From Kiloniellaceae bacterium (GTDB lineage: Bacteria; Pseudomonadota; Alphaproteobacteria; Kiloniellales; J153), in the NCBI GenBank assembly GCA_021776115.1, contig JAJFGN010000058.1:16381-80380 (forward strand): a stretch of DNA of 64,000 nt, written 5' to 3'. The notes beneath the pieces are model-generated. The model saw nothing but the letters and a program-made list of their open reading frames with translations. It had not been told where the DNA came from and searched no databases. Within the stretch, counting starts at the first letter, position 1; each line of letters opens with the position of its first letter. Below are positions 44,773 through 54,062 of the stretch, one piece after another. A program made the translations under genes and the position numbers.

Positions 44773-44835
44773 TGTCTGGCCCGAAGCGAAGTGCTTTCCA
44801 TCTCTGGCTTCGTAGATTTACTACCTTCATACGTC

Positions 44836-45169
44836 ATTGCCGGGCTTGGCCCACGGCTGTCCGGTTTAATCACGCGGCCAGGCCCGCAGCGGTCCCGGCG
44901 CCGGAGGTCACCCCCCTCCCGGCCTCCCCCCGTCAAGGGGGGAGGAGAAAATGCGCCACGGCGCCAACGAATTAACCCTCCCCCTTCGATGGGGGAGGGT
45001 GCGCGAAGCGCGGGTGGGGGTGACAGCCTCGCCTAGAACACTCGGCACTGGAGGACGCGTCGCTTTCATGTCCCAACCACCAACGCTAGCCGTCAAAACC
45101 TTGGGAGATCAGGGCGATCCAATGGTGGCGCAAATTTAAACCGGACACCCGTGGGTCAAGCCCGGCAAT
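44836..45169. repeat. Composite palindromic intergenic element
   Basis: Two 33-base arms (44836-44868 and 45137-45169) are inverted copies of each other with two mismatches. Between them are GC-rich smaller hairpins with CCCTCC/GGGAGG arms around 44917-44947 and 44983-44999. Non-coding. These are the kind of mosaic dispersed repeats found between alphaproteobacterial genes. A weaker related palindrome follows at about 45190-45225. Confidence 0.7.
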
Positions 45170-45255
45170 CCATCGAGGTTCCGAGCCTCGCTCCTAGATG
45201 GACCCTCGGGTCAAGCCCAAGGGTGACAAACGAGAGGCAAATGGCACTCGCCGGT

Positions 45256-46518
45256 CTAGTCTTCGCTCCAGCCGACCAGGCCCTCGAAAAATTCTAGCTG
45301 CCACTTCATCTCGTCTTCGCCCAGGGGATAGTCGGTTCCATTCCGGGGATTGAGGGCTTGATTGGGCGCGATGCCGCCCATGCGCAATTGAAGCTGGACC
45401 GCGAAACGCATGGAGCACCCGGCTTTCCACGCCAGCGCCGTCACCCCCTTGGCACTGTGAGCCGAAAAGATGTGGTCGACCATCGCGTGGGGCATTTCGG
45501 CGCGCAGGGCGAGGCCATGCCGAATGAGGTCGCGTTCGCCGGCATTCAGCGCGGCGGTCAAGGCTTGATCGTCCAGCTTCCCGCTTTTGTGCAAGCGCTT
45601 GGCTTTCGCGGCCGGGTCTTCGCCCGCTTTGTCCTCGCCTTCCCCGGATTTCAGACGGCGGCGGACCTCCTTGGCCACGGCCTTCGCGGTTTTGCGGTCG
45701 AGGTCTTGTCGCGCCTGCAGCATCGAGAGCAGCGAACCGGCCACGAAACTGGCCAGCTTGCGGATTGCGCCCGAGGACAACTTGGGGCGCAGGACCAGCG
45801 GCTTTTGCCATGCCGTCACCTTGATTGCGGCATCGACCAAGCCGTCCAAGGCGTCTTCGCGGATCTGCGCGCTATCGTTGTCCAAGAGGGCGGCGATCGC
45901 GTCGTTGTCCGTGGTGCTGACGATCGCGTCGGCAACCCTTTCGCCGACCCCGTAGCGCCGCGAGATCGCGCTTAGCTGCTCTCTGCCGGAGCCGCCCTCG
46001 ATGATCTCAATGAGGTCTTGATCGCTCAACAAGGGCGAAAATTCGAGAACCGGACAGGCGACAACCTCTTCGACATCGCGCGCCAGGCTTTGGATCACCT
46101 GCGGCGGCGCGCTGGCCAGGTCCTTTAGCGTTTCCGCGATAATTTGCCGCACCCGGATTGCCTGGTCCTGGGCCAGTATCTCGATCACCTCGATCAGGTA
46201 TTTCTGAGCTTGTTCCTGCCCACCGGCGTCGAGTTCGGGCATCAGGTCCGCGATCTTGTCGGCCAGTATTCGGCGCACCGCCTCGTCGCGATCGCGCGCC
46301 AGAAGTAAATCGGCCTGGCGCGGCGTTTTTCTGTTGGCGGCAATGCGCTCACGGACGTCGACCGAATCGTCCTCGGCCATGAAATACAGAACTTCGGGGC
46401 GGACATCCTCGCGCCGGGCAATGCCGGCGCGCACCTGCGGGTCCTTGTCCTTGGCCAGGCGTTTGGACTCTTCGTAGGTTAGGGCGGCGTCGGTGCCCGC
46501 TTTCGCGACCCGTGTCAT
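45256..46518 (-). CDS. DUF2336 HEAT-like repeat protein
   Basis: 420 residues, all-helical, with repeating units such as LAKDKDPQVRAGIARREDVRPEVLYFMAEDDSVDVRERIA and DQAIRVRQIIAETLKDLA, i.e. short HEAT/armadillo-like helical repeats. The C-terminal third (RHGLALRAEMPHAMVDHIFSAHSAKGVTALAWKAGCSMRFAVQLQLR) is the DUF2336-type core. No enzyme motif or signal peptide. Probably a scaffold. It begins inside the end of the diguanylate cyclase gene (ATGA overlap), suggesting a functional link to c-di-GMP signalling, which is inference. Confidence 0.82.
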   Translation of the reverse strand: MTRVAKAGTDAALTYEESKRLAKDKDPQVRAGIARREDVRPEVLYFMAEDDSVDVRERIAANRKTPRQADLLLARDRDEAVRRILADKIADLMPELDAGGQEQAQKYLIEVIEILAQDQAIRVRQIIAETLKDLASAPPQVIQSLARDVEEVVACPVLEFSPLLSDQDLIEIIEGGSGREQLSAISRRYGVGERVADAIVSTTDNDAIAALLDNDSAQIREDALDGLVDAAIKVTAWQKPLVLRPKLSSGAIRKLASFVAGSLLSMLQARQDLDRKTAKAVAKEVRRRLKSGEGEDKAGEDPAAKAKRLHKSGKLDDQALTAALNAGERDLIRHGLALRAEMPHAMVDHIFSAHSAKGVTALAWKAGCSMRFAVQLQLRMGGIAPNQALNPRNGTDYPLGEDEMKWQLEFFEGLVGWSED

Positions 46519-48221
46519 GCGCCCCCCTCCGGTGCCGGGACCGAGACCTCGACCGCGCCCTTTCCGCGCCGCTTAACCTCGTACATGGCCTTGTCGGCCC
46601 GCTCGACCGCATCGGCTACCGTCTCTTCGCCGCCGGAAGAGCAGTAGGCAGCCCCGATCGAGAAGCCCAAGGGACGCGCCTCGTCACCGGACAAGGCGCT
46701 CAACTCTTCCGAGGCCTGACAAATTTCCCAGCCCTTGTGCTCCGTCGCGGCCTGACCGATGTCCTCGACGAAAACCGCGAATTCGTCGCCGCCAAGGCGC
46801 GCGACCAGATCGCGGCTGCGGGTATGGTCGCGCAGGATTCGCGCGACCGTGACGAGGGCAAGGTCGCCGCGCTGATGGCCGTGCCGGTCGTTGACCGCCT
46901 TGAAATTATCCAAGTCGATGAAAAACAGCGCCGCACCGCCGCGCCAAGCCGCGCGGCGCGAGAAGCGGCGCTCCAGTTCCCCAAGAAGACTGCGCCGGTT
47001 ATGCAGCCCGGTCAGGGAATCCGTTGAGGACAGCTCTTCAAGCTCTTCCTGGCGCGCGAGTTGCCGGTTGGTCAGACCGATTTGACCCGCGATCTCGGCC
47101 AGGAGCACGCGATCCTCGCGGCCCCAGGGACCGGCGGTGCCGTCCCGCCATAGGCACAAGATACCGTTCCAGGCTTCCTCGAAATGCGTCGCGCGTCCGA
47201 AAAGCAGCCCGCCGCCGGTCTCGATCTCGACCTCGCTTTCGCCTCGAAGCAGCCGCTGAACCAACGCCTGTATCTGCGTGTCGCCGGGCAGGTCGCCGGC
47301 CTGGGCGGCGCAAATAATTTTGCCGTTGCGATCCTGGCGGTAGATGGCCGCGCCGGTCGCGGGAAGCGCGGGCACGACGGCGCCGCACGCGGCGGCAAGC
47401 ACCCGCGCCGGGTCCATCTCATCGCGCAGAATGCCCAGGATATAGGCCAGCAGCCGTTCGCGGTGCCGGTCGACGGCCAGGCGCGCTTCGTGCCGGCGCT
47501 CGGCGGTGACGTTACGGCACAAGCCGCGGGCGCCACGCCATTCGCCATTAGAATCGAAAAGCGGCAGGGCCGTCGCCAGTAAGCAAGCCGACTCGCCGTC
47601 GCGCCCCTTGAGCCAGACCTCGATCTCCTGCACCGGTGCCCGCGTGGTGAAAGGCGACTCCCCGCCCTGCATGCCGGTATTGTCCAAACCCCGGGCCGCC
47701 GCACCGACCAGCTCAGCCGCACTATACCCCAAAGCCCCGCCGGAAGAGATAAACGTGAAGCAGCCTTGCGTATCGGTCTCCCAGGCGAAGTCGCTGGCCG
47801 CTTCGACCAGATCCTTGTAGCGCTGCCGGGATTCGATCAGCGCCGCGCGTAAACTTCTCTCCAGCGTGATATTGCGGGCGAGGAGGAGGACCGTCGCCCC
47901 ATCGCCCCAGGGTAGAATGGCAACGTCGAAAGCAAGATCCGTCGCACCCGCGCCCGGATTGAGCACCAGCGGGTTGATCTGCCCTGGACGGCCCTGGAGG
48001 GCGCTGGAAATAGCCTGACGCAGGTCCTCTCCGCCACCGGCGCGGAGCATCGTGGCGATGGCCTCACCGGCCGGGTTCGCGTCGAGGACCATGCCGTTAG
48101 GCCCGGTGAGGACGGCGGCGCCGGGGAAGCGGTTCAACTCTGAGCCCGCGCGCTCCATCCGATTGTTGCCGGGGAGCTCAAGGCCGGCTCGATGAGCGCC
48201 AGTGGCAGGCGGTTGTCCCAT
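46515..48221 (-). CDS. PAS/GAF-domain diguanylate cyclase
   Basis: 568 residues. Residues about 25-120 and 135-255 look like two PAS domains (FPGAAVLTGPNGMVLDANPAG; DLVEAASDFAWETDTQGCFTFI); about 265-395 is GAF-like; the last ~170 are GGDEF. The active site is ARLGGDEFAVFVED, and the I-site R-S-R-D lies five residues before it, so product inhibition is expected. Makes c-di-GMP from two GTP. No membrane helices, so it is cytosolic and senses through PAS/GAF ligands. Overlaps the DUF2336 gene by 4 bases. Confidence 0.9.
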   Translation of the reverse strand: MGQPPATGAHRAGLELPGNNRMERAGSELNRFPGAAVLTGPNGMVLDANPAGEAIATMLRAGGGEDLRQAISSALQGRPGQINPLVLNPGAGATDLAFDVAILPWGDGATVLLLARNITLERSLRAALIESRQRYKDLVEAASDFAWETDTQGCFTFISSGGALGYSAAELVGAAARGLDNTGMQGGESPFTTRAPVQEIEVWLKGRDGESACLLATALPLFDSNGEWRGARGLCRNVTAERRHEARLAVDRHRERLLAYILGILRDEMDPARVLAAACGAVVPALPATGAAIYRQDRNGKIICAAQAGDLPGDTQIQALVQRLLRGESEVEIETGGGLLFGRATHFEEAWNGILCLWRDGTAGPWGREDRVLLAEIAGQIGLTNRQLARQEELEELSSTDSLTGLHNRRSLLGELERRFSRRAAWRGGAALFFIDLDNFKAVNDRHGHQRGDLALVTVARILRDHTRSRDLVARLGGDEFAVFVEDIGQAATEHKGWEICQASEELSALSGDEARPLGFSIGAAYCSSGGEETVADAVERADKAMYEVKRRGKGAVEVSVPAPEGGA

Positions 48222-48439
48222 ATAGGAATCCTGGTGGCGAGGTCTGCTTGGCGTGTGGATAGAATGCCCCAGATCGCCTTAAGGGCGGCTTAAACTGCTG
48301 TTTATCAAGGTGTTACGGCACGGCAATCCGCGCCTGACCGGGGCGGAAATGACCCCGCTGGCGTTGACAGAGGCGGCCGGCTACCGCATCTTCGCCGGTC
48401 CCGCTCCTTGGTTATCAACCCGTCGCAAGGAACCGCCCC

Positions 48440-49294
48440 ATGGCAGCCGCCCGTACCGAAGAACTAGAAGGGATCGTCGAGGCCGCCTGGGAGGCGCGCG
48501 ACGGCATCACGCCCGCTACCAAGGGCGAAACCCGCGAGGCCGTGGAAGCCGCCTTCGAGGGCCTCGATTCGGGCACGTTCCGGGTCGCCGAGAAGTCGGC
48601 TCAAGGCTGGAAAATCAACCAATGGTTGAAGAAGGCGGTTCTGCTGTCATTTCGATTGAACGACATGACGACCATCCCCGGCGGACCCGGCGGCAAAACG
48701 CCTTGGTGGGACAAGGTGCCGTCCAAATTCGACGGTTGGGGCGAGAACCGCTTCCGCGCGGCCGGCTTCCGCGCCGTGCCGAATTGCATCGTTCGCCGCT
48801 CCGCCTACATCGCGCCGAATGTCGTCTTGATGCCGTGCTTCGTCAACGTCGGCGCCCATGTCGGTTCCGGGACCATGGTCGATACCTGGGCGACGATCGG
48901 CTCCTGCGCCCAGGTTGGCGAGAACTGCCACATCTCGGGCGGCTCGGGCATTGCGGGCGTGCTGGAACCCCTGCAGGCCAATCCCGTGATCATCGAGGAC
49001 AATTGTTTTATCGGCGCCCGCGCCGAGGTTGCCGAAGGGGTCATCGTCGAGACCGGATCGGTCCTGTCGATGGGGGTCTATATCGGCGCTTCCACCAAGA
49101 TCATCGATCGCACCACGGGTGAAGTCTACATCGGCCGCGTGCCTGCTTATTCCGTGGTTGTATCGGGTACGCAGCCGGGCAAACCGCTGCCCGACGGCAG
49201 CCCGGGACCGGGCCTTTACTGCGCCGTCATCGTCAAACGCGTGGACGAGAAGACGCGCGCGAAGACCTCGATCAACGAGTTGCTGCGCACCTGA
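48440..49294 (+). CDS. dapD: 2,3,4,5-tetrahydropyridine-2,6-dicarboxylate N-succinyltransferase
   Basis: Succinylates tetrahydrodipicolinate in the lysine/DAP route. 284 residues: N-terminal helical domain, then a left-handed beta-helix of hexapeptide repeats ([37 protein letters not shown]) and [17 protein letters not shown] at 48440 followed by [17 protein letters not shown]. Directly upstream of dapE, with one base between them. Confidence 0.96.
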   Translation: MAAARTEELEGIVEAAWEARDGITPATKGETREAVEAAFEGLDSGTFRVAEKSAQGWKINQWLKKAVLLSFRLNDMTTIPGGPGGKTPWWDKVPSKFDGWGENRFRAAGFRAVPNCIVRRSAYIAPNVVLMPCFVNVGAHVGSGTMVDTWATIGSCAQVGENCHISGGSGIAGVLEPLQANPVIIEDNCFIGARAEVAEGVIVETGSVLSMGVYIGASTKIIDRTTGEVYIGRVPAYSVVVSGTQPGKPLPDGSPGPGLYCAVIVKRVDEKTRAKTSINELLRT

Positions 49295-49295
49295 T

Positions 49296-50495
49296 ATGCC
49301 CGTGCCTCCCGAATTTCAATCCCAGGAGGCCACGCCGGTCGATCCGGTCGAGCTGACCCGCGCCCTGATCCGCTGTCCCAGCATCACGCCAAAGGAAGGC
49401 GGCGCGCTGGACCTGCTGGAAGGGGTCTTGCGCGGCCTCGGTTTCACCTGCCACCGCCTGCCGTTCAGCGACGCCGGCACCCCGGACGTCGATAATCTCT
49501 ATGCCCGCCTGGGCGAGACCGGGCGCAACTTCTGCTACGCCGGCCACACCGACGTGGTGCCGGCCGGCGATCCCGCCGATTGGAGCGTCGATCCCTTCGC
49601 CGCGGCGGTTGTCGGCGACGACCTGATCGGGCGCGGCGCGGTCGACATGAAGGGATCGATCGCCGGCTTCATCGCCGCCACCGCCGGATTCCTGAAGGCG
49701 CGCGATAGGAACTTCGGGGGCTCGATCAGTCTGCTCGTCACCGGGGACGAGGAAGGCCCGGCCATCAACGGCACGCGCAAGGTCCTGGACTGGCTGAGCG
49801 AGCGGGGCGAGCGCCTGGACGCCTGCCTGGTCGGGGAGCCGACCAGCGACAAGCGCCTGGGCGATACCATCAAGATCGGCCGGCGCGGCAGCGTGAGCGG
49901 GCGGCTGAGCGTCCACGGCATCCAGGGCCATGTCGCCTATCCGCACCTGGCCGACAACCCGATCCATCACCTGGTACGCATGCTGGACGCGGTGACCGGC
50001 GAAGCCATGGACGTGGGCAGCGATCACTTCCCGCCGACCGGCCTGCAAGTCACCAGCGTCGATGTCGGCAACCCGACCGGTAATCTGATCCCGGCCAAAG
50101 CGGAAGCGGCGTTTAACGTGCGCTTCAACGACCGCTTCACCGGCGAAGGCGTCATCGACTGGCTGCGTGCGCGCTTCGACCGCGCGATCGAGACGAACCG
50201 GGGCGCCCGCTACGACTTGGAAACGCGGATCAGCGGCGAATCCTTTCTCTGCCCGCCGGGGCCCTTGAGCGGCCTGGTCTCGGGCGCGGTGGAAAGCGTA
50301 ACCGGCCGGGCGCCGGAGCTGGGCACCACGGGCGGCACCTCCGACGCCCGCTTCATCAAGGACCACTGCCCGATCGTCGAGCTGGGCCTGCTGAACGCGA
50401 CCGCGCACAAGGTCGACGAGCGGGCCCCCCTGACCGACCTGCGCACCCTGAGCGCGATTTACGGGGCCGTCCTCGACGGCTATTTCGCGCCTTGA
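49296..50495 (+). CDS. dapE: Succinyl-diaminopimelate desuccinylase
   Basis: Zinc-dependent M20-family amidohydrolase giving L,L-DAP. 399 residues from ATG at 49296. The metal-site pattern is clear: YAGHTDVVPAGDPADWSVDPF, then GRGAVDMKGSIAGFI, TGDEEGPAINGT, and the late NATAHKVDERAPLTDL. Overlaps the next gene by 4 bases. In related genomes dapE leads into truA-fmt-def; here an accessory block intervenes. Confidence 0.96.
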   Translation: MPVPPEFQSQEATPVDPVELTRALIRCPSITPKEGGALDLLEGVLRGLGFTCHRLPFSDAGTPDVDNLYARLGETGRNFCYAGHTDVVPAGDPADWSVDPFAAAVVGDDLIGRGAVDMKGSIAGFIAATAGFLKARDRNFGGSISLLVTGDEEGPAINGTRKVLDWLSERGERLDACLVGEPTSDKRLGDTIKIGRRGSVSGRLSVHGIQGHVAYPHLADNPIHHLVRMLDAVTGEAMDVGSDHFPPTGLQVTSVDVGNPTGNLIPAKAEAAFNVRFNDRFTGEGVIDWLRARFDRAIETNRGARYDLETRISGESFLCPPGPLSGLVSGAVESVTGRAPELGTTGGTSDARFIKDHCPIVELGLLNATAHKVDERAPLTDLRTLSAIYGAVLDGYFAP

Positions 50496-51064
50496 TCCCG
50501 AGCACCCGCGAAATCGTCTATGGGCTGTACGGGGCCTGGCGTCTGGCGCGTCTCGACCGTGGCGGGATGTCGTATTTCGATGCCAGTACCGAAGGATTCT
50601 GGAAATCCTTTTTCGGCGCCGCCCTGGTCTTGCCGGGGTATGCGATCCTGGTCCTGCTGGATCCCGCGCTCGAGAAAGCAACGGCTGGCGGGCTGCGAAT
50701 CGCCTTGATCCACGCCTTGACCTACAGCCTAAGCTGGACCGTCTATCCCGTGGTCGTGCATCCGATCGTTCAAGCCATCGACCGCGAGGCCGCCTACACC
50801 AAATTCATCGTCGCCTTCAATTGGGCCAAGGTCATTCAGATGGCCATCTACCTCCCGGTGGTCGGGATTGTCACGGCGGATGTCCTACCCGACGGCATGG
50901 CGAACCTGCTGAACGGCGGCGTTTACATGCTGCTGCTCGCCTACCAATGGGTCGTCACCCGCACCGCCCTGGACATCAAGCCCATGGCCGCCACCGGCCT
51001 GGTCGCGCTCGACTTTATGGTCGGCGTGATCCTAAGCGTACTAACCGCCGGAATGTTGATGTAG
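50492..51064 (+). CDS. Hypothetical membrane protein
   Basis: 190 residues starting at a TTG overlapping the dapE stop (TTGA). Four to five hydrophobic segments: FFGAALVLPGYAILVLL, HALTYSLSWTVYPVVVH, MAIYLPVVGIVTADVL, LNGGVYMLLLAYQWVV and ATGLVALDFMVGVILSVL. No domain recognised. Its coupling to dapE by overlap suggests co-translation, but the role is unknown. Confidence 0.7.
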   Translation: MIPSTREIVYGLYGAWRLARLDRGGMSYFDASTEGFWKSFFGAALVLPGYAILVLLDPALEKATAGGLRIALIHALTYSLSWTVYPVVVHPIVQAIDREAAYTKFIVAFNWAKVIQMAIYLPVVGIVTADVLPDGMANLLNGGVYMLLLAYQWVVTRTALDIKPMAATGLVALDFMVGVILSVLTAGMLM

Positions 51065-51434
51065 GGCGCGTTGCGCCCAAGGCTGCGGATGGCCAAGCCC
51101 ATTGGCGGCCAGAGCGTGGCGGATGTTGGCTCTTCGTCCAGGCGCGGCCGTTCGCACCACTGTCATTCCATGACGGTGCATGATCCAGAGCCGCCGTTCA
51201 ATCAGATCGCGGTGCAACGGCAGCCTTCGGCCATGAAGGGCCATTCCTTCGAGCCGTCCGCAATGTCGGCTTTCGGATCAGAGAGCCGACGCTCTAGGAT
51301 CACCTTGGGGACGGCAAAAAGTGACCTGTATCGGACGCTATCGAGCACCCGAAGATACATGAGCAGCATATTGTGCTGCTACACTTTAGGAGAAGACGGG
51401 ACCCACTCTCCCACCACCCAGGCCTGTCCATCGA
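51065..51434. other. Junction of core and accessory DNA
   Basis: No gene supported. It holds one copy of AATGTCGGCTTTCGGAT (51262-51278), whose exact inverted copy lies at 55483-55499. Open frames here lack ribosome-binding sites and continue across unrelated sequence. Confidence 0.5.
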
Positions 51435-52319
51435 TCACTTAAAGAACTTCAACAGCTCGTAGATTGTCTGGTCTGGCTGTTCCTCCGCCAGATAGTGACC
51501 GGCATCCAAAGCTCGCCCGGAAAGCTGGGATGCCTTCTTTTGCCAAACTTCCATCACGTCGAAACACTGCTCCATTGCGCCTCTTGCTCCCCAAAGGACC
51601 AGCGCCGGACACTCGATTTGTCTGTGGCGATCAACAACATCGTGATCGTGGTCTACCGAGAAGCTTGCTCGGGCGTCCTCGCACAAGGCATGAATCGCAT
51701 CGCTGTTTCTGAGGCACCGTATGTACTCTGCAAGCGCTTCTTCGACAAAGACTTCGTCTTTATCTCTGTCGTCACTGACAAAGTCGAAAAGATCCCTTTG
51801 AACGTAAAACGCAGGGTCTGAACCAATCATTCTCTCCGGTAAGTCTGGCGGCTGGGCGAGAAAAAAATTGGACCAATAAAGCAGCGCAAAATCCCGGTTG
51901 GTGTGCTCGTATAGTTCAAGTGTGGGCAGGATATCGAGAAAGGCGACTTTGGAAACACGTTCCGGATAATCCAAGGTCATCCGGTGCGCGACCCGAGCAC
52001 CAATATCGTGGCCGGCCAGACAAAAATCCTCGAAACCGAGCGCCGACATGAGCTCCACTTGGTCACGGGCCATCCTCCTATTTGAATAAGTCGAGTGATC
52101 TCCCGTGTCACGCGGCTTGCCGCTGTCTCCCTGGCCTCTTAAGTCCGCAGCAATGACGGTGAAGTGTTCCGCCAACGCCGGGGCAACCTTGTGCCACATC
52201 ACATGAGTCTGAGGAATGCCATGAAGCAGCAGCAACGCCGGCCCTTCGCCGCGCCGCACAAAGTGGATGTTCACGTCGCCGACAACAAGGTCGTGGGTTT
52301 CGAAACCTTGGAACAGCAT
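51435..52319 (-). CDS. Alpha/beta hydrolase of the haloacetate dehalogenase/epoxide hydrolase group
   Basis: About 294 residues. Oxyanion region LLLHGIPQTHVMW, nucleophile GHDIGAR (Asp in the D-x-G-A motif), late DILPTLELYEHTNR and a catalytic His in DAGHYLAEE. The order follows fluoroacetate dehalogenase. However, compared with that enzyme from memory, the carboxylate-binding Arg next to the nucleophile is Ile, and the halide-site His-Trp is Ser-Asn (YWSNFFLAQPP). I therefore call it a hydrolase with an uncertain substrate, not a defluorinase. The LysR gene at 52457 diverges from it and probably regulates it. Confidence 0.85.
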   Translation of the reverse strand: MLFQGFETHDLVVGDVNIHFVRRGEGPALLLLHGIPQTHVMWHKVAPALAEHFTVIAADLRGQGDSGKPRDTGDHSTYSNRRMARDQVELMSALGFEDFCLAGHDIGARVAHRMTLDYPERVSKVAFLDILPTLELYEHTNRDFALLYWSNFFLAQPPDLPERMIGSDPAFYVQRDLFDFVSDDRDKDEVFVEEALAEYIRCLRNSDAIHALCEDARASFSVDHDHDVVDRHRQIECPALVLWGARGAMEQCFDVMEVWQKKASQLSGRALDAGHYLAEEQPDQTIYELLKFFK

Positions 52320-52456
52320 CATCTTGCCCTACTTCGTCAGTGCGCAGCGCCCCTGCTTGAGAGTTGACGAGCACACAGTCGTCGATACGCGACAATCTCA
52401 ATCTTACTCAAGCGATCTTTTTTGCCTCAAGCGAAGGTTTTTGTTACGCTCGGGGT

Positions 52457-53344
52457 ATGCGTGAGTTACCGAATCTGAACGCGATTCGTGCATTCGATGC
52501 AGCGGCGAGGCATGGCAGCTTCGCGCAGGCGGCCGATGAACTTGGTGTCAGCCACGCTGCCGTCAGCAGGCATGTGCGCAATCTTGAGGCCGAGTTGGGC
52601 GTCGAACTGTTCGAGCGGCACGCACGCCACATCGTGCTAACAGGCGAAGGCAGCCTGTTCGCACGCACCGCTGCAGACTCACTCTCTGGTCTGGAACTTG
52701 GGACGGGACGGATTAGGCGCGGCGGCGGCCGCAGCACTGTCATTCTGGACGTCGAATCGGATCTCGCCACGCGATGGCTGATGCCGCTTCTGACGGATGA
52801 GACGCTCAGCGTGCTCAACGTCAATCTCGATATTCGCATCCGGCCTGATCCACCACGCAACATGCTCGGTGAAGCTGACCTTGCTTTGACCCTGGGTGCG
52901 GTATCCTGTGTTGGATTTAAGGCCACGCCGTTTCTGGATTACGAAGCGTTCCCGGTTGCGGCGCCTTCGCTGCTGGCCGCCGGCTTGGAACAGGAGAATC
53001 CCGTCTTCTTTACCTCCCATCGTTTGATCCATGAGCGGGGCATCTACTGGTGGCGCAGCTATTTCGACGCATTGGACCTCAGTTTTGACGATGCGGCCGG
53101 GCATCTGTTTTTCAACCGGTCACACCTGTGCATCGACGCTGCTGTCCGTGGGCTGGGGCTCACCATTGGCGACGACGTGGTTTGCCGCGATCATCTCGCA
53201 TCAGGTGCACTTGTTCGGCTTTCTGGCCCGGCCCTTCCAAACCGCGCGCGATATTACCTTCTGGTGCCCGACACGACGTCGCTTTCAGGACCGGTGAGGC
53301 AGGTACGCGATTGGTTAAGAGAGAGTGCAACGCAACGAAACTAG
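52457..53344 (+). CDS. LysR-family regulator (GcvA-like)
   Basis: 295 residues from ATG at 52457, where MRELPNLNAIRAFDAAARHGSFAQAADELGVSHAAVSRHVRNLEAELG supplies the HTH; a longer frame to 52364 is not used. The effector domain follows the GcvA-like pattern (LDVESDLATRWLMPLLTD). It diverges from the hydrolase gene with ~135 bases between the starts and is its likely regulator. Confidence 0.92.
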   Translation: MRELPNLNAIRAFDAAARHGSFAQAADELGVSHAAVSRHVRNLEAELGVELFERHARHIVLTGEGSLFARTAADSLSGLELGTGRIRRGGGRSTVILDVESDLATRWLMPLLTDETLSVLNVNLDIRIRPDPPRNMLGEADLALTLGAVSCVGFKATPFLDYEAFPVAAPSLLAAGLEQENPVFFTSHRLIHERGIYWWRSYFDALDLSFDDAAGHLFFNRSHLCIDAAVRGLGLTIGDDVVCRDHLASGALVRLSGPALPNRARYYLLVPDTTSLSGPVRQVRDWLRESATQRN

Positions 53345-53655
53345 CAAAACTTGGCAGCTTCACCGGAGATAGTTTCGTCCGTTCCAGGCTACTTTCACAC
53401 TAACCGATGGCCGCTCTCGGATAACCGGTTTGCGATCCGAAAGCTGACGTTCGGCTCAGCGATCATGAAGGACCGAGAAGAGTCGAGTTTAGCCTATCGA
53501 CTGATGGGCTGCACTCGTACCGTCCGAGTCATCTATGGAACATGCCAAAGTTAGGTGGGTACAATTTTTTTTGAAGCGATGTCGATTTCGACGGCTACCG
53601 TTCGTCTATAAAGGGAAGGCCCCGATGACGGGGCGGTAACCGGGAGAGTTGTCAA
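53345..53655. promoter_or_regulatory. Intergenic region with an ECF-type promoter
   Basis: TGTCGA at 53580-53585 and CGTC at 53603-53606 are separated by 17 bases, the spacing and style of promoters used by ECF sigma factors, 50 bases before the DGPF gene. Because the sigma gene follows that gene, this is a candidate for autoregulation. A copy of the 17-bp repeat, with two changes and inverted, lies at 53435-53451. A small CCCCG/CGGGG hairpin at 53620-53634 precedes the ribosome-binding site. Confidence 0.45.
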
Positions 53656-54006
53656 ATGAAGTATATGTGCCTGATCTACGGCGACGAAGCCAAACACCCT
53701 CAAGCCGATACGCCGGAAATGGGCCGGCTAATGCAAGACTATATGGCCTTCACCAAGGACGTCCAGGAGAAGGGTGTGATGGTCGCCGGCGATCCACTGG
53801 AGCCGGTCGCCACGGCAACCACGGTGCGGGTGCGCGGCGGCAAGACCGAAACCACCGACGGCCCTTTCGCCGAGACCAAGGAACAGCTCGGCGGATACTA
53901 TATCCTCGATTGCAAGGATCTCGACGAGGCGATCGCCTACGCCGCCCGGATTCCGACGGCGGCCATCGGGTCTATCGAGGTCCGGCCCATCATGGTGTTC
54001 GATTGA
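53656..54006 (+). CDS. YCII-related DGPF-domain protein
   Basis: 116 residues. MKYMCLIYGDEAKHPQADTPEM opens the ferredoxin-like YCII fold and RGGKTETTDGPFAETKEQLGGYYILD contains the DGPFAETKE motif of the DGPF family. Such proteins are encoded next to ECF42-type sigma factors throughout bacteria, as here (56 bases before it). Enzymatic activity has not been established for the family. Strong ribosome-binding sequence GGGAGAG upstream. Confidence 0.93.
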   Translation: MKYMCLIYGDEAKHPQADTPEMGRLMQDYMAFTKDVQEKGVMVAGDPLEPVATATTVRVRGGKTETTDGPFAETKEQLGGYYILDCKDLDEAIAYAARIPTAAIGSIEVRPIMVFD

Positions 54007-54062
54007 AGCCGAGGCCAATATCTCGGAGCCGCCGGGGTGGCGGCGGCCGGAATGGAGGCTGA

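Noticed and set aside
51071..51442. Plus-strand frame of 123 codons after the membrane protein
   Set aside because: Contains the 17-bp repeat, no ribosome-binding site, no conserved pattern.
51435..52319. Fluoroacetate dehalogenase
   Set aside because: Key substrate and halide residues are replaced; only the general fold and nucleophile are conserved.
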